Assembly (NCBI RefSeq): GCF_910592395.1
Contig: NC_088324.1
Span: forward strand, 5,358,953-5,422,952
Length of the DNA stretch: 64,000 bases
Reading direction: 5' to 3'
Origin: Lineus longissimus
Lineage: Eukaryota; Nemertea; Pilidiophora; Heteronemertea; Lineidae
Below the pieces are notes generated by a model. The model was not told where the DNA came from. It searched no databases and saw only the letters and a list, made by a program, of their open reading frames with translations. This document shows, in pieces, positions 37,153 through 48,474 of the stretch (the stretch's first letter is position 1; each line of letters opens with the position of its first letter). Position numbers and translations under genes: made by a program.

Positions 37153-37560
37153 TTTAAAGGGGTGGCCGTTCGTTTGGGTGGGGTTGGTTGGGGGGGGGGA
37201 GGAGTTAGATTTATCACTTACTCGAACACGTGTGCATAGTTTCAACATACTGTTGTGTGAGAGACCCTTATTGGCGACTTTGTGTAACTTTATCTTGCCT
37301 ACCTAGCTGTTGCCTATAGTTTCCCATTAAAGGGGGACTATGTAGGAGCAGGGGGTCAAATTGGCCAACTTTAGCTGACTTATAAACAGAGTAAGGGCAT
37401 TAGGTCTTATTTGATTCATCACTGAATGTATCCCTGTTACAGGCGTGACTAGGTTAGGACAAACTGTGAGAGGTGAGAGACTCACTGGCTACTTTGTGTA
37501 ACTTTATGTTGCCTACCAAGATGCTGCCTATAGTGCCCCTTTAATGGACAAGTCTCTGTA
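37153..37560 (+). repeat. Internal direct duplication inside the Harbinger-like element
   Basis: An ~78-bp block containing CTTTGTGTAACTTTAT and TTGCCTAC occurs at about 37256 and again at about 37478, each followed by a CTATAGT...TTTAA stretch. CTTTAAAGGGGTGGCCGTTCG at ~37153 resembles the terminal repeat of the MITE at 46541. Confidence 0.55.
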
Positions 37561-37655
37561 CAACACGAATTCGCAATAATAGGTCTCCGATCTATACTTT
37601 CTCCGCAGTGACAGTATTGTGATAACAATAATGGTGTGATAAGATCTCTCATGAC

Positions 37656-39158
37656 TACGGTGGCTGTAAAAGGCCACGCGAAATCTTTTTTTAGAATGCC
37701 CGAATTTAATTTTTATAACTCGAGCGCTCGACTTATATCTCGAGCGCTCGACTTACAGCAAAGAAACTATAAACGACTATGGCTGGCGGGAGTGGACAAA
37801 TATCTGAATTAAGGGTCGGGATAAATCAGATTTATACCACGACTATATTCATAATAGTAGACAGCCAATCAGAACCCCGCATTTCATGAATTATGGTGAC
37901 CATTAAATCTGAATTATACCACGACATAAATGAATCAACCCACGACTATAATCGTTTTAGACCCACGACTATATTCCTAATAGCAGACAGCCAATCAGAG
38001 AGCCGAATTTATGGACGGAAGTGCGATTTATGGACGCCGGAAGTGCGATATATGGACGCCGGAAGTGCTATTTATGGACGCCGGATGTTAGAGATCCGAT
38101 GTTTTGATTGGTTGATTTATGGTGCACCACAATTCTGATTTACTTCCGTCCTCCATAAATGACACTTCCGTCCACAATTCCTATTTATGCCGCGGCATAA
38201 TTCACGAAATCCGAGGTTTTGATTGGTCGATTTATGGTGCACCACAATTCCTATTTATGCCGTGGCATAATTCTGAATTCTGTCCACTCGCGCCAGCCAT
38301 AAACGACTATGGCTGGCGCGAGTGGACAAAATTCAGAATTATGCCACGGCATAAATCAACCAATCAAAGCATCGGATCTCGTGAATAATGGCGCGGCAGA
38401 ATTCACAATTATGCCACGGCATAAATAGGAATTGTGGTGTGGCATATTTAGACCAATCAGAAGGTGGCAATCGTATCATTTATGGTGCGGCATAAATCGC
38501 ACTTCCGTCCATAAATTCGGCTCTCTGATTGGCTGTCTGCTATTACGAATATAGTCGTGGGTCTAAAACGATTATAGTCGTGGGTTGATTCATTTATGTC
38601 GTGGTATAATTCAGATTTAATGGTCACCATAATTCATGAAATGCGGGGTTCTGATTGGCTGTCTACTATTATGAATATAGTCGTGGTATAAATCTGATTT
38701 ATCCCGACCCTTAATTCAGATATTTGTCCACTCCCGCCAGCCATAAACGACCGGCTATTCTGGCTATCGGCTATCGGGACACTACTGCTAGCTGCTGTAT
38801 CAACACTGATAGTGATGCTTGGTGATGGTGTATCGGCACAGAGGCTACTAGTCATGCTAGTGTATCTGCGACCTAATTCTGTGGATACGGCGATAGTGGT
38901 ATAGTCTTACCTAATTGAAATACGTCATCATCCGTCTGGTCGTTATGATAACTCGAGCGCTCGAGTTATGAAAAATAAACTCGGGCATTCTAAAAAAGAT
39001 TTTGCGTGACCTTTACGTAAGTCGAGCGCTCGAGATATAAGTCGAGCGCTCGAGATATAAGTCGAGCGCTCGAGTTATAAGTCGAGCGCTCGAGTTATAA
39101 AAAATAAATTCGGGCATTCTAAAAAAAAGATTTTGCGTGGCCTTTTACAGCCACCGTA
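37656..39158. mobile_element. Multi-level palindromic element with a 6-bp TSD (CATGAC)
   Basis: CATGAC flanks the element at 37650-37655 and 39159-39164. The outer inverted repeats start TACGGTGGCTGTAAAAGGCC. They run into tandem copies of the 14-bp palindrome CTCGAGCGCTCGAG (two degenerate copies on the left near 37721-37755, five on the right near 38952-39100). Inside are 254-bp arms (37779-38032 and 38491-38744), almost perfect reverse complements. At the centre is a hairpin with ~47-bp arms (38254-38300 and 38309-38355) around an 8-nt loop. A 24-bp tandem (TTATGGACGCCGGAAGTGCG type, ~38008-38090) borders the left arm. No transposase is encoded and the superfamily is unknown. Confidence 0.8.
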
Positions 39159-39561
39159 CATGACAAACGGTTGGACACGGATGTATAGCGGCTTAATAAT
39201 AGCCCTGCTGTTTGCGAATGCCATTAACAAGTCATAAATACTTGTAAATCCCGTCAGGCAACAACGCAGTATACCAACATGCCATCTATAATTGGTAGGT
39301 GTAACCACAACTCTCAAGTGTCTGTGGTCTGATGGTCTGTTTTGATATCGTGGCCCAATTGGCAATATTGCGACGCATATGATTTATTTAAAGAAATAAA
39401 ATGCCCGATTTAACATCCTGCAGAATCAGGGGAATCGGGCGTTTCCAGTGATATACGACACAAATGGGTTGTCCTCATGCATTCACTTTGGAAACGCATT
39501 TTAAAATAGATGTTACGTCATCATCGCGTACATTTGGGAAAAACTCCCTAACGAGACCTAA

Positions 39562-40140
39562 GGTTGATACGGTACTTCTAACATGGCCGCACCCGTCATT
39601 AATTTCGTCTTTGTTTACCTTCTACATTTCATCGAATTACGCAACAAGCAAGGGTAACAGGCTTATGATTTGTTAATTTTATGTTAAAGTGAATAAACAT
39701 GAACATAACACAGTGTTTATCAGTAGTAAATAGTAATATTCCTAATGAAATTTTGGTAGAAAAATGCCGGCGTGGCATTCGTGGGTAGGCCTATAGGCTA
39801 CATACATACATATGGCACATGAGATACTCGGAGGCTAGTACACTAAGTATGGCCCTATGCTATTCATGTATCCAGGTAAACCTAGGCCTAGTTGGTAAAA
39901 CCTTAGTAGTCAAATGAACCATTGACATATATTGGTTGAGACAATCGAATTTACGCCATTTAACGTCGATGTACGGATATCAGCAGAGCAGTACCGCGTA
40001 GATGAAAGCACGTGGAAGTGTTGCATATCAAAGAACCTGGAAAAAACTCTACGACTGTGCAAATCTTATAAAAAGTGAACATGTACCTACAGAATCTACC
40101 AAATTAATGTATATTCTTTATGTAGCTGTACAGTGTTTAT
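39562..40140. other. Intergenic sequence, no gene recognised
   Basis: I see no RNA gene, conserved exon or terminal repeat in this stretch between two transposable elements. Confidence 0.5.
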
Positions 40141-41454
40141 ATGTGTTCCGCGCATTTTACCGTTCTGCGCTATCTTAAGATTGCGCTGCGCATTCTTAGG
40201 ATCCTATAATTGCGCGGCAATCTCGAGATCGCGCAAGGGAGTTGGGGTCTTGTGTGTGTTGCATGAGCCAATGTGAGATGTTGTCCTGCAAATAATATAA
40301 CTGAGTTTATGTTCTCTCCGAGAATTTGCAACATCAAACTGCATAAATTATGATGAAATATATGAAATATGGGTAGCCATTCCAACAATAATCTTCTGCA
40401 CGGATCATGGGCTTGAATTCTGAAAAGTAAAATCAACTTCTGCAATGTTTTATTGTATAAGGGACAGAATGAAAGAAAATGAGGACGGGAAACTTGGTGT
40501 GAAAGAAAATGGTGTCCCCTACGTATTACAAGTAGTAGAATTCGTTCTACCATATTGTTCAATGATTGTTCAGGGATTTATTGTTGGATTTGAGATGATG
40601 GTCAGTAAATATTGGTCAAAGTGTCATAGTGAGATCTGTTCACATTATCAAAGGCATGGCCGCCTTAATTAGCACTGCTAATTAGGCTTCTGAGATGATG
40701 GTCAGTGAATATTGGTCAAATTGTGGAGGTGTTCATTTAGCTTGATTCAATTCTTATTCCTGATAATTTCTTATATCTTAGTTATGTAATCTTTATTCAT
40801 TAAGTAAATCCGGATGCAAGATTACAACCAAATGTACTTGATCAATCAAAAGCATTGCTATCAGGTTGGATGTCCGTCAGCAAGCTGTGGGGGGATAACC
40901 CAGGGATAACCTGAAATATAAAACAGTTGACATTATTATCATTCATAATGAGAAGATAACATAAAACCTTACATGTAGGTCTACGTGTCTCCCTTCTCAA
41001 ACGAATTCCTCTTGCATGTCTTTCAAGTACAAGGTGCAGGGCCTGGCACTTCATCACGATACAACTTTTATGTAAAGTGCTTCGGAGCATGCAATGCATG
41101 ATCGAAGCACTATAATATCTGGTATTTTATTATTTTATTAACTGAGGAACCAAATACCATTAGACAGTCAACTTTGGCCGGGATTGAATTAATTTACTTT
41201 CAGCATCCCATAGACAGTCACATGACAGTAATGTGACTGTTGGTGTAGCAAAAACTTAGGTGAAAAATAAAGCTACCAATGCAAAGCCAAACATCATGAA
41301 CATGTAAAAGTATCACCATCCTTAAAATGCGCAATCGGCAAAAAGCGCACGCTCACCCTTGCGCGATCTTGAGATTGCCGCGCAATTATAGGATCCTAAG
41401 AATGCGCAGCGCAATCTTAAGATAGCGCAGATCGGTAAAATGCGCGGAACACAT
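40141..41454. mobile_element. DNA element with 98-bp terminal inverted repeats
   Basis: Left end 40141-40238 and right end 41357-41454 are reverse complements with about two mismatches in 98. The ends start ATGTGTTCCGCGC and contain runs of short palindromes (TCTTAAGA, GCGCTGCGC, AGGATCCT, TTGCGCGGCAA). Flanking bases give at most a 2-bp AT duplication. The 1.1-kb interior holds only short unrecognised open frames, so this is non-autonomous. Confidence 0.75.
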
Positions 41455-41536
41455 GCATTAAATTCGAAATCAACTAAGAAATAAGACTGTGGCTATTAAT
41501 ACGGCAGTCTCTAATGCATTTTACATGCGAACAACT

Positions 41537-41728
41537 GGCTATTCTTACGGCGGTCATTTTCACTTTTGAGCCTTAATCCTACTCCAAACCTAACCTAGAC
41601 CCTGTCCCTTACTCCTAGCAACACTAACCCCTCCTAACCCATCCCTAACACTAACCTTGTCCCCTAATCTTCAGTTTAATCCCTAAAATCGCTGAAATTT
41701 TTATTGTTATGGTACCGTAAGAATAGCC
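41537..41728. repeat. Short inverted-repeat element with CCTAAC-rich interior
   Basis: GGCTATTCTTACGG at 41537 faces CCGTAAGAATAGCC ending at 41728, perfect over 14 bases. Between them is a stretch rich in CCTAAC/CACTAACC words (about 41585-41680), a degenerate telomere-like composition. A related GGCTATT..ACGGCAGTC word occurs just upstream at ~41492. Confidence 0.45.
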
Positions 41729-42487
41729 ACTTTGAAGAAATAAAGTCATATTTGCACATTATTGACGAGAAAATCGCAAAGCTGGCATCTTCCACCATTG
41801 TCACGTGCAGTAATCAATCTCCTCACCAGAGAATAAACCTCTGCTCTGGACTGGATACTTTTCAAGTTTTTCATCCAAAATCGAAAGTTTTTGAAAGCAA
41901 AATATCGGCTTTGCAAAAATTGCTATGAAGTTGGCATGAATAGAACAAGGTATTCCCCAGGATGTCGGGAATCCCCTCCGAGCAGTTAAAAAATGCAGAT
42001 TGGCATTAGAAATGACTGGAAAACCAATGAGGTGAAAAGATCGTCGATCTCGCATTTCTGCGAGACTCGTCCAGAATGGAGGTATTGCGGTGCTCGCTAT
42101 TTTGCGAGATTGGTCCTGAAAGGGTTAAAAGCAATTCATGTTATGGTTGAAGCGCATGCACTGTGTTTATTTCGTACTCGATACGGATACGTTTTTTCTG
42201 AGTAATGGCCGCTGATGAGAGAGTCAAGAGAGTAGCTTCTTTGAAGTATTTTGAACGATTTTGGACTCTGGACACTGGATGGTGGACGCCGGGTTTTACA
42301 TCATTGGATTGCACTGCCTGCATTCCATCAACCTTGCCTCCAGTTGAAGATGAATTGTTTATCTGGTTTGGTAACCTTCACGTGACCAAAGAATCAACCA
42401 AGGTTCATAGCGTTGACCTCAATACTTGCACAGTACATGTCATGATGTGTGTGTCTTTCTAAACTACTTCACTTTTCTAAATTGCAG
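41729..42487 (+). other. Upstream region of the ASB-like gene
   Basis: It ends in a good 3' splice site, a pyrimidine-rich stretch TTCACTTTTCTAAATTGCAG at 42468-42487, so a 5' exon lies upstream. An 85-codon open frame (42205-42462) may be 5' exon or chance; no donor or conserved motif settles it. Confidence 0.4.
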
Positions 42488-42493
42488 GGAGCC

Positions 42494-45400
42494 ATGGATT
42501 TGATCGAAACACAGGACGAGTTTGAAATTCATTTTTCGCTTATGATCAGGGACCACAACCTTGATGCTGTACGAATATGCGTCTACAAGTATCGCTGTGG
42601 CTCATTCCCAGAGACTGACATCAACCATTTCGTGTGCGAGGCCATCCAGACTGGTCACGTGGAAACCGTCAAAATTATCATAATTGCCCCCGGTGTAGAT
42701 CTTAATTACACTGACTCGACTGGAAAACGCATGTTGCATTACGCATCCGAGATTGGAGTCCCGGATATCGTGTCCTTGATGATCCGCTGTGGGACCGCTG
42801 TAAATGCTTCGGACGCCCAAGGATACTCTGCCCTACACCATGCCTGCAAATACGGCCAGACAGAGACTGTGAAGGTTTTAGTCAAAGAGGGTGCGCAGGT
42901 GAATCGTGTACACTCGGTGTTGCAGGGAGAATCGGCGCTGCACATAGCTTGTGGTGGTGGTTTCTATGACACCGTTGAAACTCTGATAAGGTTTGGCGCA
43001 CGGGTGGATATCATATCGGCTGATGACAAGAGACAAACGCCGCTGCATAAAGCCATCAGCGGAAAAAAGTATGATGTGATTCAACTCCTGTGCAAGAACG
43101 GTGCCGATCTGTCTGTAACGGATGCCAGAGGTCGATCGCCGCTCCATCTTGCAGCAGAGACGGGAGATATTGGCACGCTCTGTGCCATTCTCCAGCACGG
43201 TCATGTTGCTGCTCCATCGGATGCTGAGGGCCGAAAGCCGCTCCATGTTGCTGTCAAGACCAACCAGCAACTGGTCATTGAAGCGCTCATCACTGCCACT
43301 CCCGCCGATGTGAATGCTCAGGACAGATTAGGATTGACGCCGCTTCACGTGGCCGTCCTGAACAGCCAGAGGTATACTGTTGAGCTGCTCATCAATGCCA
43401 ATGCTGATGTGGATCTTCCGACAATTTCAGGTGAAACAGCTCTCATCATTGCAGTCAGCTTCGGCCTGTTGGACATCGTCGAGGTGTTACTTGCTGCTGG
43501 TAGTTGTCCTAACATTCCAGACAAAAATGGTGTTACTGCACTTCACAAGGCACAAGTATTGAAAGGTGAGGTTTAAGCCAAGGGATACCCGGTACCCCGT
43601 TTGTATTTAATCATAGGTCAGGAAAAAAGATGGGGGATCAGTGGCAGAGTGGTTAGAGCGCTGGCCTTATAACCAGGAGGTCGTAGGTTTAATACTCGGA
43701 CGGATCGACAGTGTTTTGTCTTTGTGTCCGTGGGCAAGACACTTAACCCTACTTGCTTCAATCCACCCAGGAGTAAATGGGTGGCTTGCCTGGGAAATTA
43801 CCTGCGATAGATCAGCATCCTATCCAGGGGGAGTAATACTCCTGGTCGCTTAATGCTATGGAAACTGGGATAAGCTCCGGTCAGATGAGCCGTTCACGGT
43901 TCAGGCAGTAGCCCAGCTGACTTGACTAGGAAAAAAGAAAAGCAGTTAAATACAAAATGCCATAGTGCAGTCAGCATGCATGCAACTTACTTTGCTGAAA
44001 CTTGTGGATCATGTGTATAGAGTATTTGTATAGAGTATGTGTATCTAGAGTATTTGTATAGAGTATTTCTATAGAGTACCCGGTATGTGTATCTGTCTAC
44101 ACAACAGTAATGATCTCAGTTCAGTGCATATTTATTCAATTGGAATTTTTGTTATTCAATTGGAATTTTTGTTATTCAATTAAAGATTTCAAATCTTTAC
44201 CAAACGGTGTATGCGCTGTATAAACTGTCATGGGGGAGGGGGGGGGAGAGCTATGGGATCTAGCTTACGGGTGCCAGGGTAAAAGGGCAGGTGGAGGGGG
44301 AGACGGTTGTGAAATAAAACTTGTGCATACTTACGAAATGTGACCCATCACAGCAAAGCTAGGCGCATGTCGCACAGAAGATGAGCCTAAATGACACCAG
44401 GAGATAATGGAAGAAATTGATATGCTCATATTTCACAAAAGGCAGACAATAGAGAAATGAATGAACAGTCCATCTCAACCTGCCAAGCTCAGCGACATGG
44501 TTTTGCTGTGATGGGTCACAAATGAACAGCTGTAGTGGTTTTTCTGTGAAGCAATGTTAGATCACCATGACCAAAGGTTGAGGACTTAAACCTTCAGGAG
44601 GAAACAAGGAAAAATTACCACGATATGATCTATCTTGTGTCTAAACGACAATTGGGTCTAAACACTTCTTAATATTTCCCCTAGGTTCTTTTGGAATTGT
44701 CTTGGAAACATTTTTCTGATGCAATTTAACATTCGCTGCAGCCCCAGTCCGTCTTCAGATGATAGAGACTTTGATCAGGAATGGGACGAAGATGAACCAG
44801 ACAGATATCAATGGCTACACCCCCCTCGATCGATGCGTGTTTCAATCTGTGATATCCAACTTTGACCGGGAAACACTAAAACTGATGATTGTAGCTGGTG
44901 CACACTTACAGCCGAGGTTTGCCGAGAGGTAGGTTCAGATACAGATGCAGGTCTCGTTGAAATGCCAGTGGTTTTCAAGAATCTGTTTTAAAAAATGAAA
45001 CAAGAGATGTAGGTACCTGTAGTTGTTCAGTCATGTTATTCATTGTTTTTATCAGGTGGGGAATAATTTTCCGAGCTGATTATGTAGCCCATGCTTTGGG
45101 GCCATTTCCAGTGTTTCAATTCAGTTGAAAACACGATAGTTTCTGATGGTATAACAATTTCTGTTTATTCACATAACACGCTCTCTTGAATCACAGATAA
45201 CACACAAACATCTTTCCGACCACCTTACAGCATGTGCAGGGTGTTGCATAAGAGAGGGTCACATTTGATTGGTATTTTCTAAATTTCTGGTGACATGAAC
45301 TTTTTCAAACCCATCCAAAGTTCCAATGCAGACATATTTCTTTGTGGATGAAAAAAAAAAGATAGGATTCTTATATAGCGCTTTATAATGGATATGATTC

Positions 45401-48400
45401 TTATATAGCGCTTTATAATGGATATGATTCTTATATAGCGCTTTATAATGGATATGATTCTTATATAGCGCTTTATAATGGATATGATTCTTATATAGCG
45501 CTTAATAATGGATATGATTTTTATATAGCGCTTTATAATGTACGACATTCTCAGTACAGAGTGCACTTTACATTTATAGCCTTGTATATATATGCTGTAT
45601 TCTTTCACACCATGCTGAATCAGAATCCTGAACTCCACACATCAGGTGGCAGGTCCAGGTTACGAATCATCTTGTGTTCCTGAATTCCTAGTCTCTCAAT
45701 CGTGTGTCTCGGAAAACAGCACTCCCTTGCTTTAAGGAAAAATAAACTTCTAATGTTATGTAAAGTGTATCAGTTAGATACTATACCATATTTAGGTATA
45801 CCACGGGAGCTTCAATTTTCAGGTTTTTTTTAGAAAAGTATCGGGGCAATACAAAATGACTGATAACCTCAATTTGGCCCGCAATGCCTGGAGTTCAGGA
45901 TCAGCATTCTCAATGGTGTTTCAGTAGAACTCCAAGCTCAATCTACGCCACATCCTGAGGATTACTTACACATTAGTGCAGCTGGGTAAAATTAGGCCAA
46001 GTGACCTTCCAAGAGTCTCACGCCAATTACAGTGGGAATCAATGCAGGGACATCGGGATCAGTAGTCAGAGGTCCTTGCCACTACACCATCGCTGCTCAA
46101 TAATTTGCAGGTGAGCAGAAAAGTGCTCACCTTGATTTTCTCTTGGCTGAAACGCAACGAAAAAAACGTGCCGTCTCTGATTATGTCAACAAAAGCACAT
46201 GGCATTGGCAAGCTACGGCGCTCTCCGCCAATCACAATAAACTAACTCACGGGTCTCCAGCCATTTTGCATGCGAATAACCTGTTCTATCAACAGAAAAC
46301 CACACAATCAATAGTAATTTATGCAGCAACATTTAGCGAGGTGTTTTTGTCATCTCTCCCATTGAAGCCCCACCTGTAATCTGCCGTTGGTGAAATTTGG
46401 AACTAAATGCTGGACCATGTGCGTAGTATCATTTGGCGTGCGAAAATTGAATGATGTTTATTGCTAGATGCGCATTTTTTTTGCACCCCTCGTTCTGAAT
46501 TTAGGCGCGTTATGACTTAAAAGACAAGGCCTGCTGCTCCTTAAAGGGGTACGCCGTTCGTAATTACTGGTGGCCCAGTTAAAATAGAAGTCCAATTAAC
46601 TTATACACAATGCCGTAGTGCAGTTATTATGAATACGAAGTTAAATATGTTGACATTTTGTATTGTATACATATCTGTCTACAGGAAGGCAATGTTGAAA
46701 TTTGTATTTAAATGTAGTATGCATTTACGCAATTGAAAATTTTCCAAATTCAGTTACAAATTCAAAATTTTTAGCGAACGGTGTAGGCCTTTAAGTGCCA
46801 CGCAAATGAGTGATTGAAATCGCAGCCACCTAAAATTGTTGCTGTGTGTGACAAAATGATGTTTCGCATTAGCGGGGTTAATCCGATAATCACTGGGTTT
46901 GATAGCGACTCGAGTCGCAGGTCGCTGAAACCTGTGATGGACCTTCCATAACCTCAGTAAACCAGCAATTATTGTTGCGTGCAATTTTTTAAATTGCTCT
47001 TTTGCGAGGCGCTTCAAGCGAACAATCTTGATGACACGTGCCTTGGTTTGCTGGTGTACCGAGTACACGCTGGTCAACCATCCAATTTATGACTGCGCTC
47101 AGTGCTGCTTAACTCTTTCAGTGCCTAGGATTTGGGGCATTTTCACCACCCAAAAACCCACAAAATAATTGAGATACACTCATCAAAATTCTTCAAAACC
47201 TTTGTCTTTACCCCTTGTTCAATGAAACAGCAGTAATAAGTGGAGGCATATCAGGATTATTTTCTAATTTTTTTTAAGGGAGTGGTATTTTTGGCCGATT
47301 TTCACCATTTTGCACCTAAAATGGGGGGTGGCAGACCACACCCCACCCTCTTAGTCGAAAACATTATTCAGTTTTGACACCTCAGGTCAGAGAAACCATA
47401 ATTATGAACACGTTAGAGTAGCTGGGGACATCTGGTGTCATCTGAAGGAACTAAAATACCTTAAAATTTAGGGCGTACATGTGCGATCTTGGGCACTGAA
47501 ATGGTTAACTTGCAGTCTTCCAGCACTGTGGCCAACGGGTCGACCACTAGCCCTTAACCATTAAGTGTTTTGACGGAATATCCCGAGTCATTTGTAAGTG
47601 GCGAGGCTGTGCAGTGTAGGCACGGTGCACTACAAAATTGAAATGCACAATGTTTGTAGAGCTTAGACTAATTACCATTGACAGATTACTATAAATTATG
47701 CAAATTATTTCTAGTCTAATTATGCTAAATTGGCAATTAGTATGCATCTCATGATTGTACACAATTGAAAGTTAGCATTATTATTTGCAACTGATCCTGA
47801 TTATACATGTATGCCCTAAAAGTATGAATTAGTCCAAATATTCGCTTCTTGATTTGCACAAATTTTTGGCTCACCGTAGGGGAGACTATACAACACCGCT
47901 GTGTCAGTTGTCCGTCATCGTCGTCATCTGTATCCTGTTTCAAAAACAGTAGCACAACGCTAGAGATATAAACTTGAAACTTTGTACACAGGATCCCCCC
48001 CCCCCAGGTCAGGAGACCTCTGACAGTGATCTTCGGTCCAATCTAATTCTTGACTTGGTCACCAGGGGGCCAGAAGTGGGCCAGGTAAAAAGAAGTCTCA
48101 CATTCTAATACATGTATTGTGTCATTCGTTATTACAGCCGTAAACATCGTAACTCGCCGCTGTGTTGGTTGGTGTGGAGAGGCGACTTGGAATCGGCACG
48201 TTTCTTGGTTTATGCCGGCTGGGATCTCCGTGGCGAGAACTGGTTGGATCTGCCCGGAAAATACCAGGAACAGATCAAACTGTTGCAGTGGTTACAGAAG
48301 TCCGCACGGGAGCCACGGAGTCTCATGCACCACTGTCGCCAGACTGTACGAGAGACATTGCTGTCTGCGAGACACGATGGAGAAATTCTCTCTTCTATAA

Positions 48401-48474
48401 AGGAGCTGCCTCTACCCGGATTGTTGAAACTCTTCATGGAGTTTGAGGGTGAGAAGGAACTCTTAGAAAAGTAA
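42494..48474 (+). CDS. Ankyrin-repeat and SOCS-box protein (ASB family), three coding exons
   Basis: ASB proteins are substrate receptors of Cullin-5/Elongin-BC ubiquitin ligases. Coding exons: 42494-43565, 44742-44928 and 48138-48474. Splice sites are GTGAGG/CTGCAG and GTAGGT/TTACAG with matching phases 1 and 2, giving 531 aa. The start is ATG 42494 in GGAGCCATGG, seven bases after a 3' splice site. Residues ~40-360 are about ten ankyrin repeats (for example GYSALHHACKYGQTETVKVL, RSPLHLAAETGD, LTPLHVAV). Exon 2 gives a divergent repeat (NGYTPLDRC). The C-terminus (~485-525) is a SOCS box: the BC box SLMHHCRQTV fits SLxxxCxxx[IV] and the Cul5 box is LPLP. The particular ASB member and its substrate cannot be told. 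Introns 1 and 2 are full of transposons. Upstream coding exons are possible but not needed. Confidence 0.9.
43631..43927 (+). mobile_element. tRNA-derived SINE in intron 1
   Basis: The element is bounded by 11-bp duplications AGGAAAAAAGA (43620-43630 and 43928-43938). The head is tRNA-like: A box TGGCAGAGTGG, anticodon-arm-like GGCCTTATAACC, degraded B box GGTTTAATACT. The body contains TGTGTCCGTGGGCAAGACAC and AGTAATACTCCTGGTCGC, a SINE tail type seen in marine invertebrates. It is not a functional tRNA: the B box and 3' acceptor are lost. Confidence 0.85.
43940..44215. mobile_element. Diverged MITE, same family as 46541-46795
   Basis: It shares ordered blocks with the copy at 46541: ATGCC[AG]TAGTGCAGT, TATCTGTCTACA, CAATTGGAATTTTTGTTATT-like A/T runs, and [CG][AC]AACGGTGTA at the right end. 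It lies in intron 1. Contains a short local duplication, TTATTCAATTGGAATTTTTG twice, and an AGAGTATTTGTAT tandem near 44020-44080. Confidence 0.55.
44340..44520. mobile_element. 181-bp MITE with TGTGACCCATCACAGC ends
   Basis: TGTGACCCATCACAGCAAAG at 44340 is matched in reverse complement by a segment ending at 44520 (TTTTGCTGTGATGGGTCACA). Similarity continues through CATGTCGC. The flanks give at most AA as a duplication. Located in intron 1 of the ASB gene. Confidence 0.7.
45361..45540 (+). repeat. 30-bp minisatellite, six copies
   Basis: Six near-perfect copies of a 30-bp unit built on GATTCTTATATAGCGCTTTATAATGGATAT lie in intron 2. The core TTATATAGCGCTTTATAA is a near-palindrome and resembles the 3' tail of the LINE at 50430-50470 (TTTATATAGCGCTTTTTGTA). 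Confidence 0.9.
46541..46795. mobile_element. MITE (~255 bp) in intron 2
   Basis: TTAAAGGGGTACGCCGTTCG on the left faces CGAACGGTGTAGGCCTTTAA on the right, about 17 of 20 bases paired. A second copy is at 43940, and a lone related end is near 37153. Confidence 0.65.
47113..47504. mobile_element. TTAA-type MITE (392 bp) in intron 2
   Basis: TTAA is duplicated at 47109-47112 and 47505-47508. The ends are CTCTTTCAGTGCCTAGGAT and, inverted, CCATTTCAGTGCCCAAGAT. These look like piggyBac/Kolobok-type termini but differ from those of the TTAA element in the 5S array. Confidence 0.75.
47870..47960 (+). repeat. Interspersed repeat of the GGCTCACC...CCGTCGTCGTC type
   Basis: GGCTCACCGTAGGGGAGACT and the CCGTCATCGTCGTC motif recur in diverged form at 49685-49750 (AGCTCACCTGTCAGGTGAGC, CGTCCGTCGTTCGTC). 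This is a dispersed repeat end rather than a gene. Confidence 0.5.

Larger units (their letters stand above)
36397..39558. mobile_element. Harbinger-like DNA element, TAA duplication, non-coding
   Basis: The ends are GGTCTCATTAGGGAGTTTTT (36397) and, inverted, GGTCTCGTTAGGGAGTTTTT (ending 39558), flanked by TAA at 36394-36396 and 39559-39561. A 3-bp TWA duplication with GG-starting inverted repeats fits PIF/Harbinger; no transposase is present. The 5' 265 bases match positions 1-253. The element has itself been invaded by the palindromic element at 37656-39158; without that it is ~1.65 kb. Confidence 0.72.

Noticed and set aside
40170..40562. A 130-codon - strand frame at the end of the 98-bp-TIR element.
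   Set aside because: It runs through the terminal inverted repeat and resembles no transposase.
41585..41680. Interstitial telomere-like CCTAAC stretch.
   Set aside because: The words are irregular, lie inside a small inverted-repeat element, and show no sustained TTAGGG period.
43641..43712. A possible tRNA-Ile(UAU) gene.
   Set aside because: The A box is good, but the B box and acceptor stem are degraded and the sequence continues into a SINE body flanked by target duplications.
45279..45638. A 119-codon frame with repeated IKRYIRIISI.
   Set aside because: It is the translation of the 30-bp minisatellite.
46754..47077. A 107-codon - strand frame in ASB intron 2.
   Set aside because: It overlaps a MITE end and has no recognisable motif or splice context.
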